Part shown: positions 44,943 through 53,496 of the stretch, one piece after another
Layout: each line of letters opens with the position of its first letter
How positions within the stretch are numbered: position 1 is the first letter of the stretch
Assembly: GCF_004136555.1 (NCBI RefSeq)
Contig: NZ_NOIT01000007.1
Coordinates: 101,314 to 165,313 of the forward strand
DNA: 64,000 nucleotides
Reading direction: 5' to 3'
Origin: Kocuria carniphila
GTDB lineage: Bacteria > Actinomycetota > Actinomycetes > Actinomycetales > Micrococcaceae
Notes under the pieces: generated by a model
Told to the model about the DNA's origin: nothing
Databases searched by the model: none
The model's input: only the letters and a program-made list of their open reading frames with translations
Translations under genes and position numbers: made by a program

Positions 44943-46406
44943 TCAGATGCGGCGGCACAGCGGCAGCGCGGCGGCGGTGAATGCCGCGGCCTGCTGGCCA
45001 ACCAGCAGCCGGGTCTCACACGAGGCTTGGATGGCGGACTGCTCGACCGCCGCCACGGCGGCGTCGAGTTCGTCGACGGTGGGTGCGGAGACACTGATGA
45101 GGCCGGTGTAGCGCAGCACGCCGTGGCCGGCGGTGAGGTCGGCTTCCTGCTGGAGGACGTCGTGGTATTCGGCGGTGTGGGCCGCGTCTTCGATCTGTCG
45201 GATCTTGGCGCGTTGGGCGGCGTCACTGATGTGTTCGACCTTCTTCTTGCGGATGTCCCGGGCCGCTTGGTCGGAGCGCATCGGGGTGCACAGCAGCGAA
45301 AATGAGCGCTGGATGCCGGTGGAGAGCAGCACCGGGGACAGGAACCCGGGGTAGACCATCGACCGTGGCCACTCGCTGATCCATAGCACCGCGTGGTGGG
45401 CGGAGTCGGTGCGCAGCCTGGTCCAGGATTCGTTGACGGCGACGGGGCCGGCGGTGGCGAGGTTCTGCCCGAGTTCGCCGTGGCGCGCTAGAGTCGCGGC
45501 GATCGCGGGGTCGTAGGCCGAACGCAGGATGACGGCGATCTGTCCGGGGGTCAGCCACCCGTGCGGCGTCAGGTCGGCCGAGCGCAGTGCGGCGGTGAGG
45601 GTGGACATCTCCTGGCGCAGCACGGCGGCGGCACCGCGGATGCCGCCACCGGCGGTCCTGATCTGCCGTGCGGCGGTCTTCATGTCCAGCGACAGGGACA
45701 GGGTGGTGGCGTGGCGTTCCCCGGCGGGGCCGGCTCGTTCGATGAGTTCGGCGTAGGTGGTGGCCGCCCAGGTGTCGTCGTCGGTGCCGTGGGTGGCCCA
45801 CCATTCGGCTAGGCCGGTGCCGGAGTCGGGCAGGGTGCGCTCCAGTACCTGGAGGGTCGCGATCTGCCCGGAGCGGCACACGGTGGCCAGGACGCGGCCC
45901 CAGGAGGTGACGCGGCGTTCCTGCTCGCCGGGATCGAGGAGCACGAACGCGGGATGGGTCACCTCGCACACCACGGTGAGGGTCTGTTCGTGGGGGTCGT
46001 GGATCATCCCAGCGCTGGTGGCGGGGTCGGCGTACTCCCGCAGTCGGGCCATGTCCCCGGGCAGCGCCAGTGTGCCCGCGGGGCGTGGGGCAACGATGCG
46101 GCGTCGGTAGAGGAGTTGCCCGCCGGTGGTGCGCCAGAGCCACCAGCAGGTGACCGGCAGCCATTCCACGGCCGGGCGCCCGGCGACAGGTATCCAGGTC
46201 AGCGCGGCGGCGAGCACCCAGACCGGCGCGGTGTAGGCCAGCAGGATGCCCCCGCCGGCATAGAGCGCGACCACGACGGAGAGCACGCCGGTGGCGAGGG
46301 TGATGAGCTGGGAGAGCGAGAGGCCGAGGAGGATGCCGCGACGGGTCAGGCGGGAGAACTTGACCGGCACCAGCTCCGTCGATGACTCCTTCTGCTTCGA
46401 GGTCAT
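44943..46406 (-). CDS. SCO6880-family conjugation protein
   Basis: A 487-aa protein found in actinobacterial conjugation loci. Two membrane helices lie near the N-terminus (SQLITLATGVLSVVVALYAG and VWVLAAALTWIPVAG), as in PrgI-like proteins, followed by a large cytosolic domain resembling the N-terminal half of VirB4 (for example MARLREYADP and FSLLCTPMRSDQAARDIRK). The ATG 46406 has GAGTGAGG-like sequence just upstream; the frame extends further but with proline/arginine-rich, non-homologous sequence. It should work with the VirB4-like ATPase encoded 2 genes on. Confidence 0.8.
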   Translation of the reverse strand: MTSKQKESSTELVPVKFSRLTRRGILLGLSLSQLITLATGVLSVVVALYAGGGILLAYTAPVWVLAAALTWIPVAGRPAVEWLPVTCWWLWRTTGGQLLYRRRIVAPRPAGTLALPGDMARLREYADPATSAGMIHDPHEQTLTVVCEVTHPAFVLLDPGEQERRVTSWGRVLATVCRSGQIATLQVLERTLPDSGTGLAEWWATHGTDDDTWAATTYAELIERAGPAGERHATTLSLSLDMKTAARQIRTAGGGIRGAAAVLRQEMSTLTAALRSADLTPHGWLTPGQIAVILRSAYDPAIAATLARHGELGQNLATAGPVAVNESWTRLRTDSAHHAVLWISEWPRSMVYPGFLSPVLLSTGIQRSFSLLCTPMRSDQAARDIRKKKVEHISDAAQRAKIRQIEDAAHTAEYHDVLQQEADLTAGHGVLRYTGLISVSAPTVDELDAAVAAVEQSAIQASCETRLLVGQQAAAFTAAALPLCRRI

Positions 46407-46413
46407 GGTCGCC

Positions 46414-47883
46414 TCACTCCTTCCCCATGGGTTTCGGTGCCGGCGGTGGTGGCTGCTTTGGCGGGCGTGGCTCCGGTTGCGAGGGACCCGGCGAGGGTGC
46501 CTTGGGTGCCGGCGTGGACGGCGGCTTGGGCTTGGGAGTCGACGGTGGGGGAACTTGTCCTGGTGGCGGGGTGGTGCCGGCCTGTCCGGCAGCATCCGCA
46601 GCGGTCTCGCCCTGGCCGCCGAGGGCGGAACCGGCCTTGGGTCCGGCGGTGGCGGCGTCCTTGGCGACCTTCGCGGCGATCACTGCCGCTGCGGCCGGAC
46701 CAGCCGCCGCAGCGCCTGCACCTGCCCCTGCTCCTGAACCGGCCGTGCCGCTGGCACCAGCGCCTGCGCCGGCGGACCCGCTACCTGCGGCGCCGGCTTT
46801 CCCTCCGCCTGCGCCGGCGGTGCTTCCCGTGGCCTGGGGTGTGAAGGTCTTCGCCTGCGGCGGTGTCTTCCCACCGTCGCCGCTCCCACCATCACTGCCG
46901 CTACTGCTGTTGCCGCCGTCAAGGACCTTCTGCGGTCCCTCACCGGCCGGTTTGGACGGTGTCGGGACGGGCCGGTTGAGGGCGTTCTTCGCGTCCTGCT
47001 CCGACCCGATGGCGTGGTACATGTCGAAGCCCACGAAGGACAGGAATTTGTAGGTCAGGTACGGGGCGAACGCGGCCATCGCCATGAGCACGATGCCAGC
47101 GATGGGATCGCTGATCGAGGACAGGTCGCCATCGATCGGCGCGGCCACCTGAGTGACGGCGACGAGGAACATCACGACCAGGACCAGCTTGGAGCAGATC
47201 AGCGCGATGACGAACATCGCCCACTTGCCGATCCATCCCCGCGTGGCATCCCAGGACGCTCCGGAGAACGCCAAGGGTGCCAGCACGATCGTCACCAGCA
47301 GTAACGCTTTCCGCACGAGCAGGGAGAGCCACACGATCGCGGCCGCGCTGATGGCCAGGCCGGCGAGGAAGATCGTGATGATCGCTCCCACTCCGGGGGC
47401 GGCGATGTTGATCCCGACCAGTCCTGCGGCCAGCAGGGTGATCTTGTCGCTCATGGACTCGGTGGTTTCTCCGGCGGCCTGGATGATGCCGATGCAGAGC
47501 TGATCGACGATCTCCAGCAGCACTGCCGTCAAGGTGATGACGACGAAGCTGCCGAGCACGGACTTCACCAACCCGAGCGCAGCCCTGCCCAGGGCGGTGG
47601 GGTCGCGGCGGATGAGTCCGGTGATGAGTTGGAGGCAGAAGAAGATCAGCATCACGAACACCGCGATGCCGAACAGGATGTTGTAGACGAGCACGTACTC
47701 CGGCCTGGTGACGTCGACCAAGGTGGTGGTGTCGAACACCGCCCAGACGGCTTCGAACAGCCAGCCGGCGGCAGCGCCCATGGCTTGGGCGAGCCAGTCG
47801 AACGGGGCCGCGACCAGCGAGGCGGCTGCTTCGCCGGCGGTGTCGCACACGGTCGAGATGATGGGGACGTCGCACACACCCAC
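46414..47883 (-). CDS. VirB6/TrbL-like conjugative membrane protein
   Basis: A 489-aa membrane protein with about seven hydrophobic segments in residues 55-280 (FGIAVFVMLIFFCLQLI, SFVVITLTAVLLEIV, VGAIITIFLAGLAISAAAIV and others). This topology and its position match the VirB6/TrbL channel subunit. The last 190 residues are a cytosolic or extracellular low-complexity tail, rich in Gly, Ala and Pro (AGAGASGTAGSGAGAG, then PQPEPR-like repeats), probably disordered. Starts at GTG 47883; a second GTG two codons later is possible. It is 7 bp upstream of the SCO6880-like gene. Confidence 0.8.
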   Translation of the reverse strand: MGVCDVPIISTVCDTAGEAAASLVAAPFDWLAQAMGAAAGWLFEAVWAVFDTTTLVDVTRPEYVLVYNILFGIAVFVMLIFFCLQLITGLIRRDPTALGRAALGLVKSVLGSFVVITLTAVLLEIVDQLCIGIIQAAGETTESMSDKITLLAAGLVGINIAAPGVGAIITIFLAGLAISAAAIVWLSLLVRKALLLVTIVLAPLAFSGASWDATRGWIGKWAMFVIALICSKLVLVVMFLVAVTQVAAPIDGDLSSISDPIAGIVLMAMAAFAPYLTYKFLSFVGFDMYHAIGSEQDAKNALNRPVPTPSKPAGEGPQKVLDGGNSSSGSDGGSGDGGKTPPQAKTFTPQATGSTAGAGGGKAGAAGSGSAGAGAGASGTAGSGAGAGAGAAAAGPAAAAVIAAKVAKDAATAGPKAGSALGGQGETAADAAGQAGTTPPPGQVPPPSTPKPKPPSTPAPKAPSPGPSQPEPRPPKQPPPPAPKPMGKE

Positions 47884-47920
47884 CGGGAATCACTCCTCAG
47901 ATCGAGTTGAAGCGGTGGGG

Positions 47921-48241
47921 TCAGACCTGTTGGCCGACGTCCCAGAAGAAGTTGATCAGCGTCACCGACGCGCCGCAGATCACCGCGGCCCCGCAGGACA
48001 CGAGGACGCCGACCTTCCCCCGGCCAGCCAGGTGCGGGTTCGATGAGTTCGCGCCGAAGCCCCACACGATCGCCGAGATGATCAGCGCGAGCACGGACAG
48101 GATCAGGCCGATGGTCATCACCGCGCCGACGATGGTGCGCAGCTGGGCGATGCCGGGGAGACCGGAATCGTTGGGGTCGATGTTGATGTCCATCGGCACC
48201 AGTGCGGGTGCGGCCAGGACGGCGGTGATGAGATCGAACAC
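47921..48241 (-). CDS. DUF6112-like small membrane protein (copy B)
   Basis: A 106-aa protein with two membrane helices (IGLILSVLALIISAIVWGF and VSCGAAVICGASVTLINFF) and ending VGQQV. Its sequence parallels the neighbour at 48376-48642, so the two are paralogues. The two-helix layout and size resemble VirB2/TrbC-type pilins or channel subunits, and DUF6112 proteins recur in actinobacterial transfer loci. The GTG at 48241 is chosen because AGGAGA lies 5 to 6 bases upstream. Confidence 0.75.
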   Translation of the reverse strand: MFDLITAVLAAPALVPMDINIDPNDSGLPGIAQLRTIVGAVMTIGLILSVLALIISAIVWGFGANSSNPHLAGRGKVGVLVSCGAAVICGASVTLINFFWDVGQQV

Positions 48242-48302
48242 GGTGGTCTCCTGACGAATGGACCCGCCATGAGGGCGGGGAACGCGGATGGGTTCGTCGG
48301 TC

Positions 48303-48310
48303 AGGTGCAC
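48303..48310 (-). repeat. GTGCACCT motif upstream of the DUF6112-like copy B
   Basis: Reads AGGTGCAC on the plus strand 62 bp before the start at 48241, preceded by GGTC. A stem CCCGCC-ATGA-GGGCGGG lies about 25 bp away (48262-48279 region). Confidence 0.5.
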
Positions 48311-48375
48311 TGCCCGCCCCACAGTCCTCCGAACGCAGAGCTGCACGACGCGAGGGTTCGCGGACTCGCGCACGG

Positions 48376-48642
48376 TCAGAGTTGCTGGCCGAGGTCGATG
48401 AGCCAGTTCAGCCAGGCCACTCCACCGCCGGCCAGGACCGCGGCACCCAGCGCCGTCCAGGCGCCGATGCGCGCCTTCGTGGCGGCGGCGTGGTGGCCGT
48501 TGGAGGTGGCGAGTGCCCAGATGATGGCGGAGACGATCAGCATCAGCACCGCGATCACGAGGACGAAGGTGAGCAGCGCACCGATCACTTCGCGCAGCTC
48601 GCCGATCCCACCAAGGCCGTCAAAGTCCGGGAACACATCCAC
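48376..48642 (-). CDS. DUF6112-like small membrane protein (copy A)
   Basis: An 88-aa protein with two membrane helices (LLTFVLVIAVLMLIVSAIIW and GAAVLAGGGVAWLNWLI) ending LGQQL. It shares with copy B the pattern GIxxLRxxxGA at the front, the LxISAIxW helix end, and the GQQ terminus. GTG start at 48642 with GGGAG 9 bases upstream. It follows the cell-wall hydrolase gene with a 5-bp gap, so both belong to one transcript. Confidence 0.75.
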   Translation of the reverse strand: MDVFPDFDGLGGIGELREVIGALLTFVLVIAVLMLIVSAIIWALATSNGHHAAATKARIGAWTALGAAVLAGGGVAWLNWLIDLGQQL

Positions 48643-48647
48643 GCCGC

Positions 48648-50300
48648 TCAGCTCCCGACTGTGACGTGGAGGTGGTCGTAGTGGCCGCCGGTGACATCGC
48701 CCGGGTCGTGCATGCCGCCGCCGGTGTAGTCGCGCCAGCCTTCGCCGTCGCGGGCAAGGGACCAGATCTTGCCCTGCCAGATGAGGTACTCGACCCCGAG
48801 GGTTTCGGCGTGGGTCTTCATCCAGTTGGTGATGTCCCAGCCGGCTTCGAGCTGTGCCGGGGTCGGGTGGTGGCCGATGGCGTTGCCGAAGGTGATGTCG
48901 CAGGCCCTTCCCAGGGGATGTTCGGAGGTGCTGCCGGGCCGGGGTGAGTAGCAGGCCCAGGATGTTTCGGGGAATGCTGCGGTGCCCTGCTGGTAGAGGT
49001 CGAGCAGCCGGGCGGTGATCTGCCCATCCGTCGTGGGGTCATCGACCGTCCGGTTCGGGTCTCCGTCGACCGGGTCCGGGTCCGCACCCGGTGTGCTGGT
49101 GTCTGGGGCGCAGCCGGCGGGTGCGCCGGTTTCGGGTTCGGGCAGGTCGGCGGCGTCGTGCGCGTTGAGCCAGGCGGCGGGGTCGGTGTACTTGCCGTCG
49201 GTGCCGCCGGTACGGACCTCGAAGTGCAGATGCGGGCCGGTGCTGTTGCCCGAGGAGCCCACATCGCCGATGTGCTGCCCTGCAGTCACCCGGTCGCCAG
49301 CGGCGACGTGGATGCCGGTCTCCCACATGTGCCGGTACGCCGTCGCCACCGTCTGCCCGTTGAGGGTGTGTTCGATGACGATCAGGCCGCCATTGCCACC
49401 GGAGAACTCGGTGACGGTGACGGTGCCATCGGCCGCCGCGAGGATCGCAGCGCCGTCCGGGGCGGCAAAGTCGGTGCCGGTATGGGTCGAGTTCTCCCCG
49501 GTGATCGGATGGACCCGCGGCCCGAACTCGGAGGTGAGCACCCACGTGCCCTCCGGTAGTGGGAACACCACTCGCGATGACTCCGCGACCGCCTGCACTG
49601 CTGGAACCATGTCGCCGGTCGCCGCGCCCGTGGTGGTGGCGGTGCCAGTGGTGGCACCGGTGAGCGTGCTGAGGATGGTCTCGGCGACCGGCTCGTAGTT
49701 GCGGTACCGGTCGGGGTAGGCGGAGACTTCGACGGCTTGGGCGGCTTCGCCCTTGTCCATCTGTTCCCAGCCGGGAATGTCCAACAGGCCACGGGGTGAG
49801 GGGTGGTTGGGGCCGGTGGGTCCGCCGAAGAACGCCTGCGCCTGGTAGCCGGGGTCCATCAGCTCGGCGACGGTGCCCCAGCCGGATTGCGGGCGCATCT
49901 GGAACAAGCCGAGGGAGTCGTTGTCGGAGCCGTCGCCGTCGTTGGGATAGTCCGCCGATTCCGGGTAGGCACTGGTGTTGGACAGCATCCGCAGGGTGGA
50001 CTCGGTCAGCGAGGCCATCAGCGCAATCTGGAGTCCATCGCGGGTGACCCCGTCGATGCTCGTGCCGGTTTCGATGATTGTCGCCGCATGCGTGAGCTGC
50101 TCCCGGTTCAGCGTGAACGTTTCGTCGTTGGCGGTGGTGACCTCCAGTTCGTCGGGGACGTCACCGACTGTGACCCCTGTGCCGGTTACGGAGCAGGAGG
50201 CCGAGGCGGCTGGGTTCATCACTACCCCGATCCCGACCAAGACGAGCGATGGCGCCAGGAACACCAGCGCGAGAGCGGCGACGGCGAGCTTCTTCACCAC
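48648..50300 (-). CDS. Secreted peptidoglycan hydrolase: lysozyme-like + M23 peptidase + VanY-like domain
   Basis: An exported cell-wall enzyme of 550 aa. A signal peptide or anchor opens it (VKKLAVAALALVFLAPSLVLVGIGVV). A lytic-transglycosylase-like domain has Glu in SLTESTLRML and SLGLFQMRPQSGWG. The M23 domain carries the zinc ligands HTGTDF (first His and Asp) and GPHLHFEV. The C-terminal domain resembles the VanY/ARB_07466 type (GRACDITFGN ... YDHLHVTV). It presumably opens the wall for the conjugation channel. Start is one of two adjacent GTG codons at 50300 and 50297; the open frame beyond is not homologous. Confidence 0.85.
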   Translation of the reverse strand: MVKKLAVAALALVFLAPSLVLVGIGVVMNPAASASCSVTGTGVTVGDVPDELEVTTANDETFTLNREQLTHAATIIETGTSIDGVTRDGLQIALMASLTESTLRMLSNTSAYPESADYPNDGDGSDNDSLGLFQMRPQSGWGTVAELMDPGYQAQAFFGGPTGPNHPSPRGLLDIPGWEQMDKGEAAQAVEVSAYPDRYRNYEPVAETILSTLTGATTGTATTTGAATGDMVPAVQAVAESSRVVFPLPEGTWVLTSEFGPRVHPITGENSTHTGTDFAAPDGAAILAAADGTVTVTEFSGGNGGLIVIEHTLNGQTVATAYRHMWETGIHVAAGDRVTAGQHIGDVGSSGNSTGPHLHFEVRTGGTDGKYTDPAAWLNAHDAADLPEPETGAPAGCAPDTSTPGADPDPVDGDPNRTVDDPTTDGQITARLLDLYQQGTAAFPETSWACYSPRPGSTSEHPLGRACDITFGNAIGHHPTPAQLEAGWDITNWMKTHAETLGVEYLIWQGKIWSLARDGEGWRDYTGGGMHDPGDVTGGHYDHLHVTVGS

Positions 50301-50319
50301 GAGACAGTCACCCCCGGAC

Positions 50320-51012
50320 CTATCGGAGGGGGTTGTCGAGCTGGGAGAGCCGCAGCAGGTGGCAGGTGTCATAGGTGGACGCGCAGACGAGGAACACGGT
50401 GAACGCCACCGGATGCTCGGAGGTGACGGTCTCGTCGTTCCAGGTGCCGGTGCGGTGGCGGGTGCCCTCGATCGTGTAGGCGATGGTGCCCTCGGCGAGC
50501 TGGCCCGGTTGTGCCTGTTCGAGGGCCGCATCCCAGGCGTCTGGGACGTACACCCGGTCGATGCTCAGGTGCTGGGCGGTGGCGTAGTGGCGCAGCTCGA
50601 TCCAGGCGTCCCGGTTGGGCAGGTAGGTGGCGATGTCGGCGGCGAGTCCGGCCTGCTCGGCACCCGAGGGGTCGCCGACGGCGAGGACGACCGAGGTGTA
50701 GTCCAGGGGCATGAACCCGCTGGCCGTGTCCCAGGCGAACAGCGCCGTCGCGACGTTGCGGGCGAAGGTCTCCGGATCAGCCGAGGCCGACACGCTCGGC
50801 AGACGCGGTGTCGCGGTCGATGCTGGATCGCTGGGTGCGGTCACAGCTGGTCCAGGCCCGGAGTCGCGATTGGCGTCCTCGTTGGCGGTGGGTGGTCCGG
50901 CGAGGAGGCCGTACACGCCGACACCGGCCAACACCAGGACCGCCACGAGCGCGGCGAGCACGGCGATTATCCGGTGGCGGGACCGAGCGTCGGAGAGGTC
51001 GGGAGTCTTCAT
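50320..51012 (-). CDS. Single-pass conjugation-locus protein, VirB8/TcpC-like layout
   Basis: A 230-aa protein: short basic N-terminus, one membrane helix (IIAVLAALVAVLVLAGVGVYGLLAG, about residues 17-40), a Pro/Ser/Ala linker and a globular extracellular domain of about 150 residues with NVATALFAWDTASG and TIAYTIEGTRHR. The layout matches VirB8/TcpC-type scaffold proteins but I do not see a decisive signature. ATG 51012 (MKTPDLSDARSRHR) gives the natural N-terminus; the frame extends 10 codons further back. Two cysteines near the end (CASTYDTC) may form a disulfide. Confidence 0.65.
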   Translation of the reverse strand: MKTPDLSDARSRHRIIAVLAALVAVLVLAGVGVYGLLAGPPTANEDANRDSGPGPAVTAPSDPASTATPRLPSVSASADPETFARNVATALFAWDTASGFMPLDYTSVVLAVGDPSGAEQAGLAADIATYLPNRDAWIELRHYATAQHLSIDRVYVPDAWDAALEQAQPGQLAEGTIAYTIEGTRHRTGTWNDETVTSEHPVAFTVFLVCASTYDTCHLLRLSQLDNPLR

Positions 51013-51019
51013 GCCCGGT

Positions 51020-51027
51020 AGGTGCAC
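51020..51027 (-). repeat. GTGCACCT motif upstream of the single-pass conjugation gene
   Basis: Reads AGGTGCAC on the plus strand only 8 bp before the ATG at 51012. Unlike the others it lacks the neighbouring CCTGTCAGG. Confidence 0.4.
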
Positions 51028-51054
51028 CACGAGCACCCGCAATCAACCGAATGC

Positions 51055-52062
51055 TCAGAGGGCGCGCAGGTGCCCCCGTGCGGGCGGGGTCTCGTGGCCT
51101 GCCCGGCGGTCGCGGGCGGTACGCAGTTCCTCGGCGAACCTACTGGTGCCCTCGACGGCGGTCAGGAAGGACTCGATCTGCTCATCGGTGAGTTCGGCAG
51201 CGAGCTGCTCGGCGTCGTAGTGGGTCCACCAGTTGGCCAGTTCGGTCCAGGTCAGCACGAACGCCCGCACCGGATACGGCACTGGCGCAGCAACATCGTC
51301 GGATGGCGGGGCGGGACGGGGGGTGCGCTTCTTCGCTGTCGCGCTCTTGGCGCGGGCGAGCGCGTCGGCGGCAAGCTGGTGCAGATCCGCCTCGCGGTGG
51401 TTCTTGGCCGTCTCGGCGAGATCGTCGATGTGCCGGTAGATCGGATCGACGGCGGCACCGGCGTCGATCCGCTCCAGCTCGCCGGCCACGTATTGGCGTA
51501 GCTCGGCCGGCTGGGCGGTGTCGTCGGCAAGTTGCTGGAGGTAGCTGATCTTGTCCAGCGTGGTGTGGGACGCACCGCCTGGGATCATCGCCGCCGCCTG
51601 CTCCCGGGCCTTCCCGCCAGGTGACGGTGGTGCACAATTTGCACCACCGTCACTTCCCGGCTGATTCGCCGCACTGAACCGGGCCGCGGCCTGCCGGCGG
51701 GCGGCGTCCTCGGCCATCAGCGCTTTCAGCTCCCGGTAGAGGGCGGCGGCCTCGGTCTGGGTCAGGGGTTTGTGCAGGACGTTGTCGTCCTGCTCGGCCA
51801 AGAGGTGTCCGAGCCGGTCGGAGATTCCCGAGCGGACCCACACGTTGACGCTCTTCCATCCGAGCTGTTTGATTGCCGAGAGCCTTCTGGCCCCGCAGAC
51901 GAGCACGCCGTCGGGGGTGAGGGTGATGGGCTGGAGGAGGCCGTCGCGGTCGATGGAGGCGGCGAGTGCGTCGATGTCGCCCAGCTCGGTGCGGTGCCGG
52001 CGCCCGACGCGGATCGAGGCGACGCTGCGCTCCAGCTCGATGAACCCTGCCGGGGCACTCAC
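51055..52062 (-). CDS. ParB-like nuclease-domain protein
   Basis: A 335-aa ParB/Spo0J-family protein of the ICE. The ParB N-terminal domain occupies residues about 10-100: LGDIDALAASIDRDGLLQPI and VLVCGARRLSAIKQLG, with the following helices (PLTQTEAAALYRELKAL) matching the HTH region. The C-terminal part is helical and includes LTWTELANWWTHYDAEQ. No ParA partner is adjacent, so it may act in replication control or as a transfer regulator rather than in partitioning. GTG start overlaps the upstream gene's stop by 4 bp. Confidence 0.8.
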   Translation of the reverse strand: MSAPAGFIELERSVASIRVGRRHRTELGDIDALAASIDRDGLLQPITLTPDGVLVCGARRLSAIKQLGWKSVNVWVRSGISDRLGHLLAEQDDNVLHKPLTQTEAAALYRELKALMAEDAARRQAAARFSAANQPGSDGGANCAPPSPGGKAREQAAAMIPGGASHTTLDKISYLQQLADDTAQPAELRQYVAGELERIDAGAAVDPIYRHIDDLAETAKNHREADLHQLAADALARAKSATAKKRTPRPAPPSDDVAAPVPYPVRAFVLTWTELANWWTHYDAEQLAAELTDEQIESFLTAVEGTSRFAEELRTARDRRAGHETPPARGHLRAL

Positions 52063-52982
52063 CGTGACCCACCCCCGGCGGAGGCATCACTGTCAACGTC
52101 ACGGTCATCGCGGCCGTGGTGGTGGGTGGGTGCGGCGAGAGAGAGCGCGAGGACGAGGTCGTCGTCACGCAGCAGCACCGACAGGGTCTCGCCGATCAGC
52201 AGCCGCAACAGCACACCGCGTCCGGTACCGGTGGCGGCGTAGGCGGGATGGGGGTTGCCCAGCAGCGCCTTCAACAGTGCCGTCCACGAGTGGCCGGGGA
52301 TGTCGAGTAGGGCTCGGGCGTGCTTGTCCCGCCGCAGCGCCTCGTAGGCGGCCTGCCGGGTGCCGACCCGGGTCAGCGCCGCGCATACGTGATCCACCGA
52401 GGCCCGGGCCGTGTCGGCAGGCCAGTCCAGGAGCGTGAACAGGGCGATCGCATCCTCGACCGCCGAACTGGCAGACGTGTACGCGCGGGCCAACACCACG
52501 GGCTCCCCGGCCGCGGATTCGTCCGGCGTGTGGTCGGTGACCTGGAACGCCGGGTGGTAGTCGGCCAGCGGCGTCTCGCGGTCGGAGAAGCGTTCGGGGT
52601 CGTGGAACGCCGAGACGTGCGGGCGGCGGGCCTGGTGGACTGAGCACAGCCGCCCTTGGGCGCGTTCCTCGGCGATGCAGGTGATCCGCACCGCGTGCGT
52701 GATCACCGCCCACGGGTCGTGGGCCTCGCGGGTCGCCCGGGTGCGCATCACATCGAATGCCGCCGAGGCGGCCTCCCACGGGTCCAGCCCGTGCTTGCGC
52801 GCCAATGGCTTGTACTTCTCCGCGGTGAAGCCCATCAGCTCGGCGGCGGTGGGGTCGCGTGTCCAGGCGCCCGGTCCGGCGTGGTGGAGCCGGTGCAGCA
52901 GGGCGCGCAGGCCTTCACCGGTTGTGAAGTCCTTGCCAACGGCAGATGGTGTGTGATGAACGGGGTCGGTGTGTGGGGCCAT
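52059..52982 (-). CDS. Hypothetical helical ICE protein, coupled to the ParB-like gene
   Basis: A 307-aa soluble protein without a recognised domain. It is mostly helical and Ala/Arg-rich, for example KHGLDPWEAASAAFDVMRTRA and LLKALLGNPHPAYAATG. The ATG at 52982 has AGGAGGT 10 bases upstream; the open frame extends 25 codons further back without homology. It overlaps the ParB-like gene by 4 bp, so the two products are made together and probably function together. Confidence 0.6.
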   Translation of the reverse strand: MAPHTDPVHHTPSAVGKDFTTGEGLRALLHRLHHAGPGAWTRDPTAAELMGFTAEKYKPLARKHGLDPWEAASAAFDVMRTRATREAHDPWAVITHAVRITCIAEERAQGRLCSVHQARRPHVSAFHDPERFSDRETPLADYHPAFQVTDHTPDESAAGEPVVLARAYTSASSAVEDAIALFTLLDWPADTARASVDHVCAALTRVGTRQAAYEALRRDKHARALLDIPGHSWTALLKALLGNPHPAYAATGTGRGVLLRLLIGETLSVLLRDDDLVLALSLAAPTHHHGRDDRDVDSDASAGGGSR

Positions 52983-53005
52983 GGTCGGGGCACCTCCTGA
53001 CCAGC

Positions 53006-53013
53006 AGGTGCAC
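53006..53013 (-). repeat. GTGCACCT motif upstream of the 52059-52982 gene
   Basis: Reads AGGTGCAC on the plus strand 24 bp before the ATG at 52982. A perfect stem CCCCAGC-CCC-GCTGGGG follows at 53021-53037. Confidence 0.5.
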
Positions 53014-53076
53014 GCGCCGTCCCCAGCCCCGCTGGGGGTCCTCGTTGGCGCATGCATCGCTGATCACCGGCCCCTG

Positions 53077-53496
53077 TCAGCTCATCCCGACCCCGGGCCG
53101 CGCCGGAGGGGCCTGACCCACGGGGCCGCGGCCGAATGCGGACAGCGGCGGCAACCGCCGCACCCGCTCACCCAGGTGGCGGGCACCAGTGGTGAGCGGG
53201 GTGCGGGTGCGGCGGGCCAGTTCGACCTCGAAATCGATGCCCCGCCCCGCCAGCGCTGACCCTTGGCGGGCCAGAAGGTCCGTGGGCCGCACCCACTCCA
53301 CACCGCGCACCCGTCGCGCATCCGCTGCGGGCTTCGACGTCCCGGTGGCGCGTCGACGGGCGACCTCCGCCGCCCGTACCGCCTCCGGAGCCTCATGCTG
53401 CTCCACAGGCTCGGATGCCGTGCGTTCTGTCTCCGGCTCGGGTGCCCGCTCGTCGGTGTCGGGCCGTCGCCGGTCGTGGTCGTGTTCGCGGCTCAT
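53077..53496 (-). CDS. Basic/disordered hypothetical ICE protein
   Basis: A 139-aa Arg-, Asp- and Glu-rich protein. The first 45 residues are highly charged (SREHDHDRRRPDTDERAPEP), the middle has an Ala/Arg-rich helix (VRAAEVARRRATG), and the end is Pro/Gly-rich. No domain recognised. ATG 53496 follows GGAGG and GAGGAC and overlaps the stop of the DUF2637 gene by 4 bp. Confidence 0.5.
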   Translation of the reverse strand: MSREHDHDRRRPDTDERAPEPETERTASEPVEQHEAPEAVRAAEVARRRATGTSKPAADARRVRGVEWVRPTDLLARQGSALAGRGIDFEVELARRTRTPLTTGARHLGERVRRLPPLSAFGRGPVGQAPPARPGVGMS

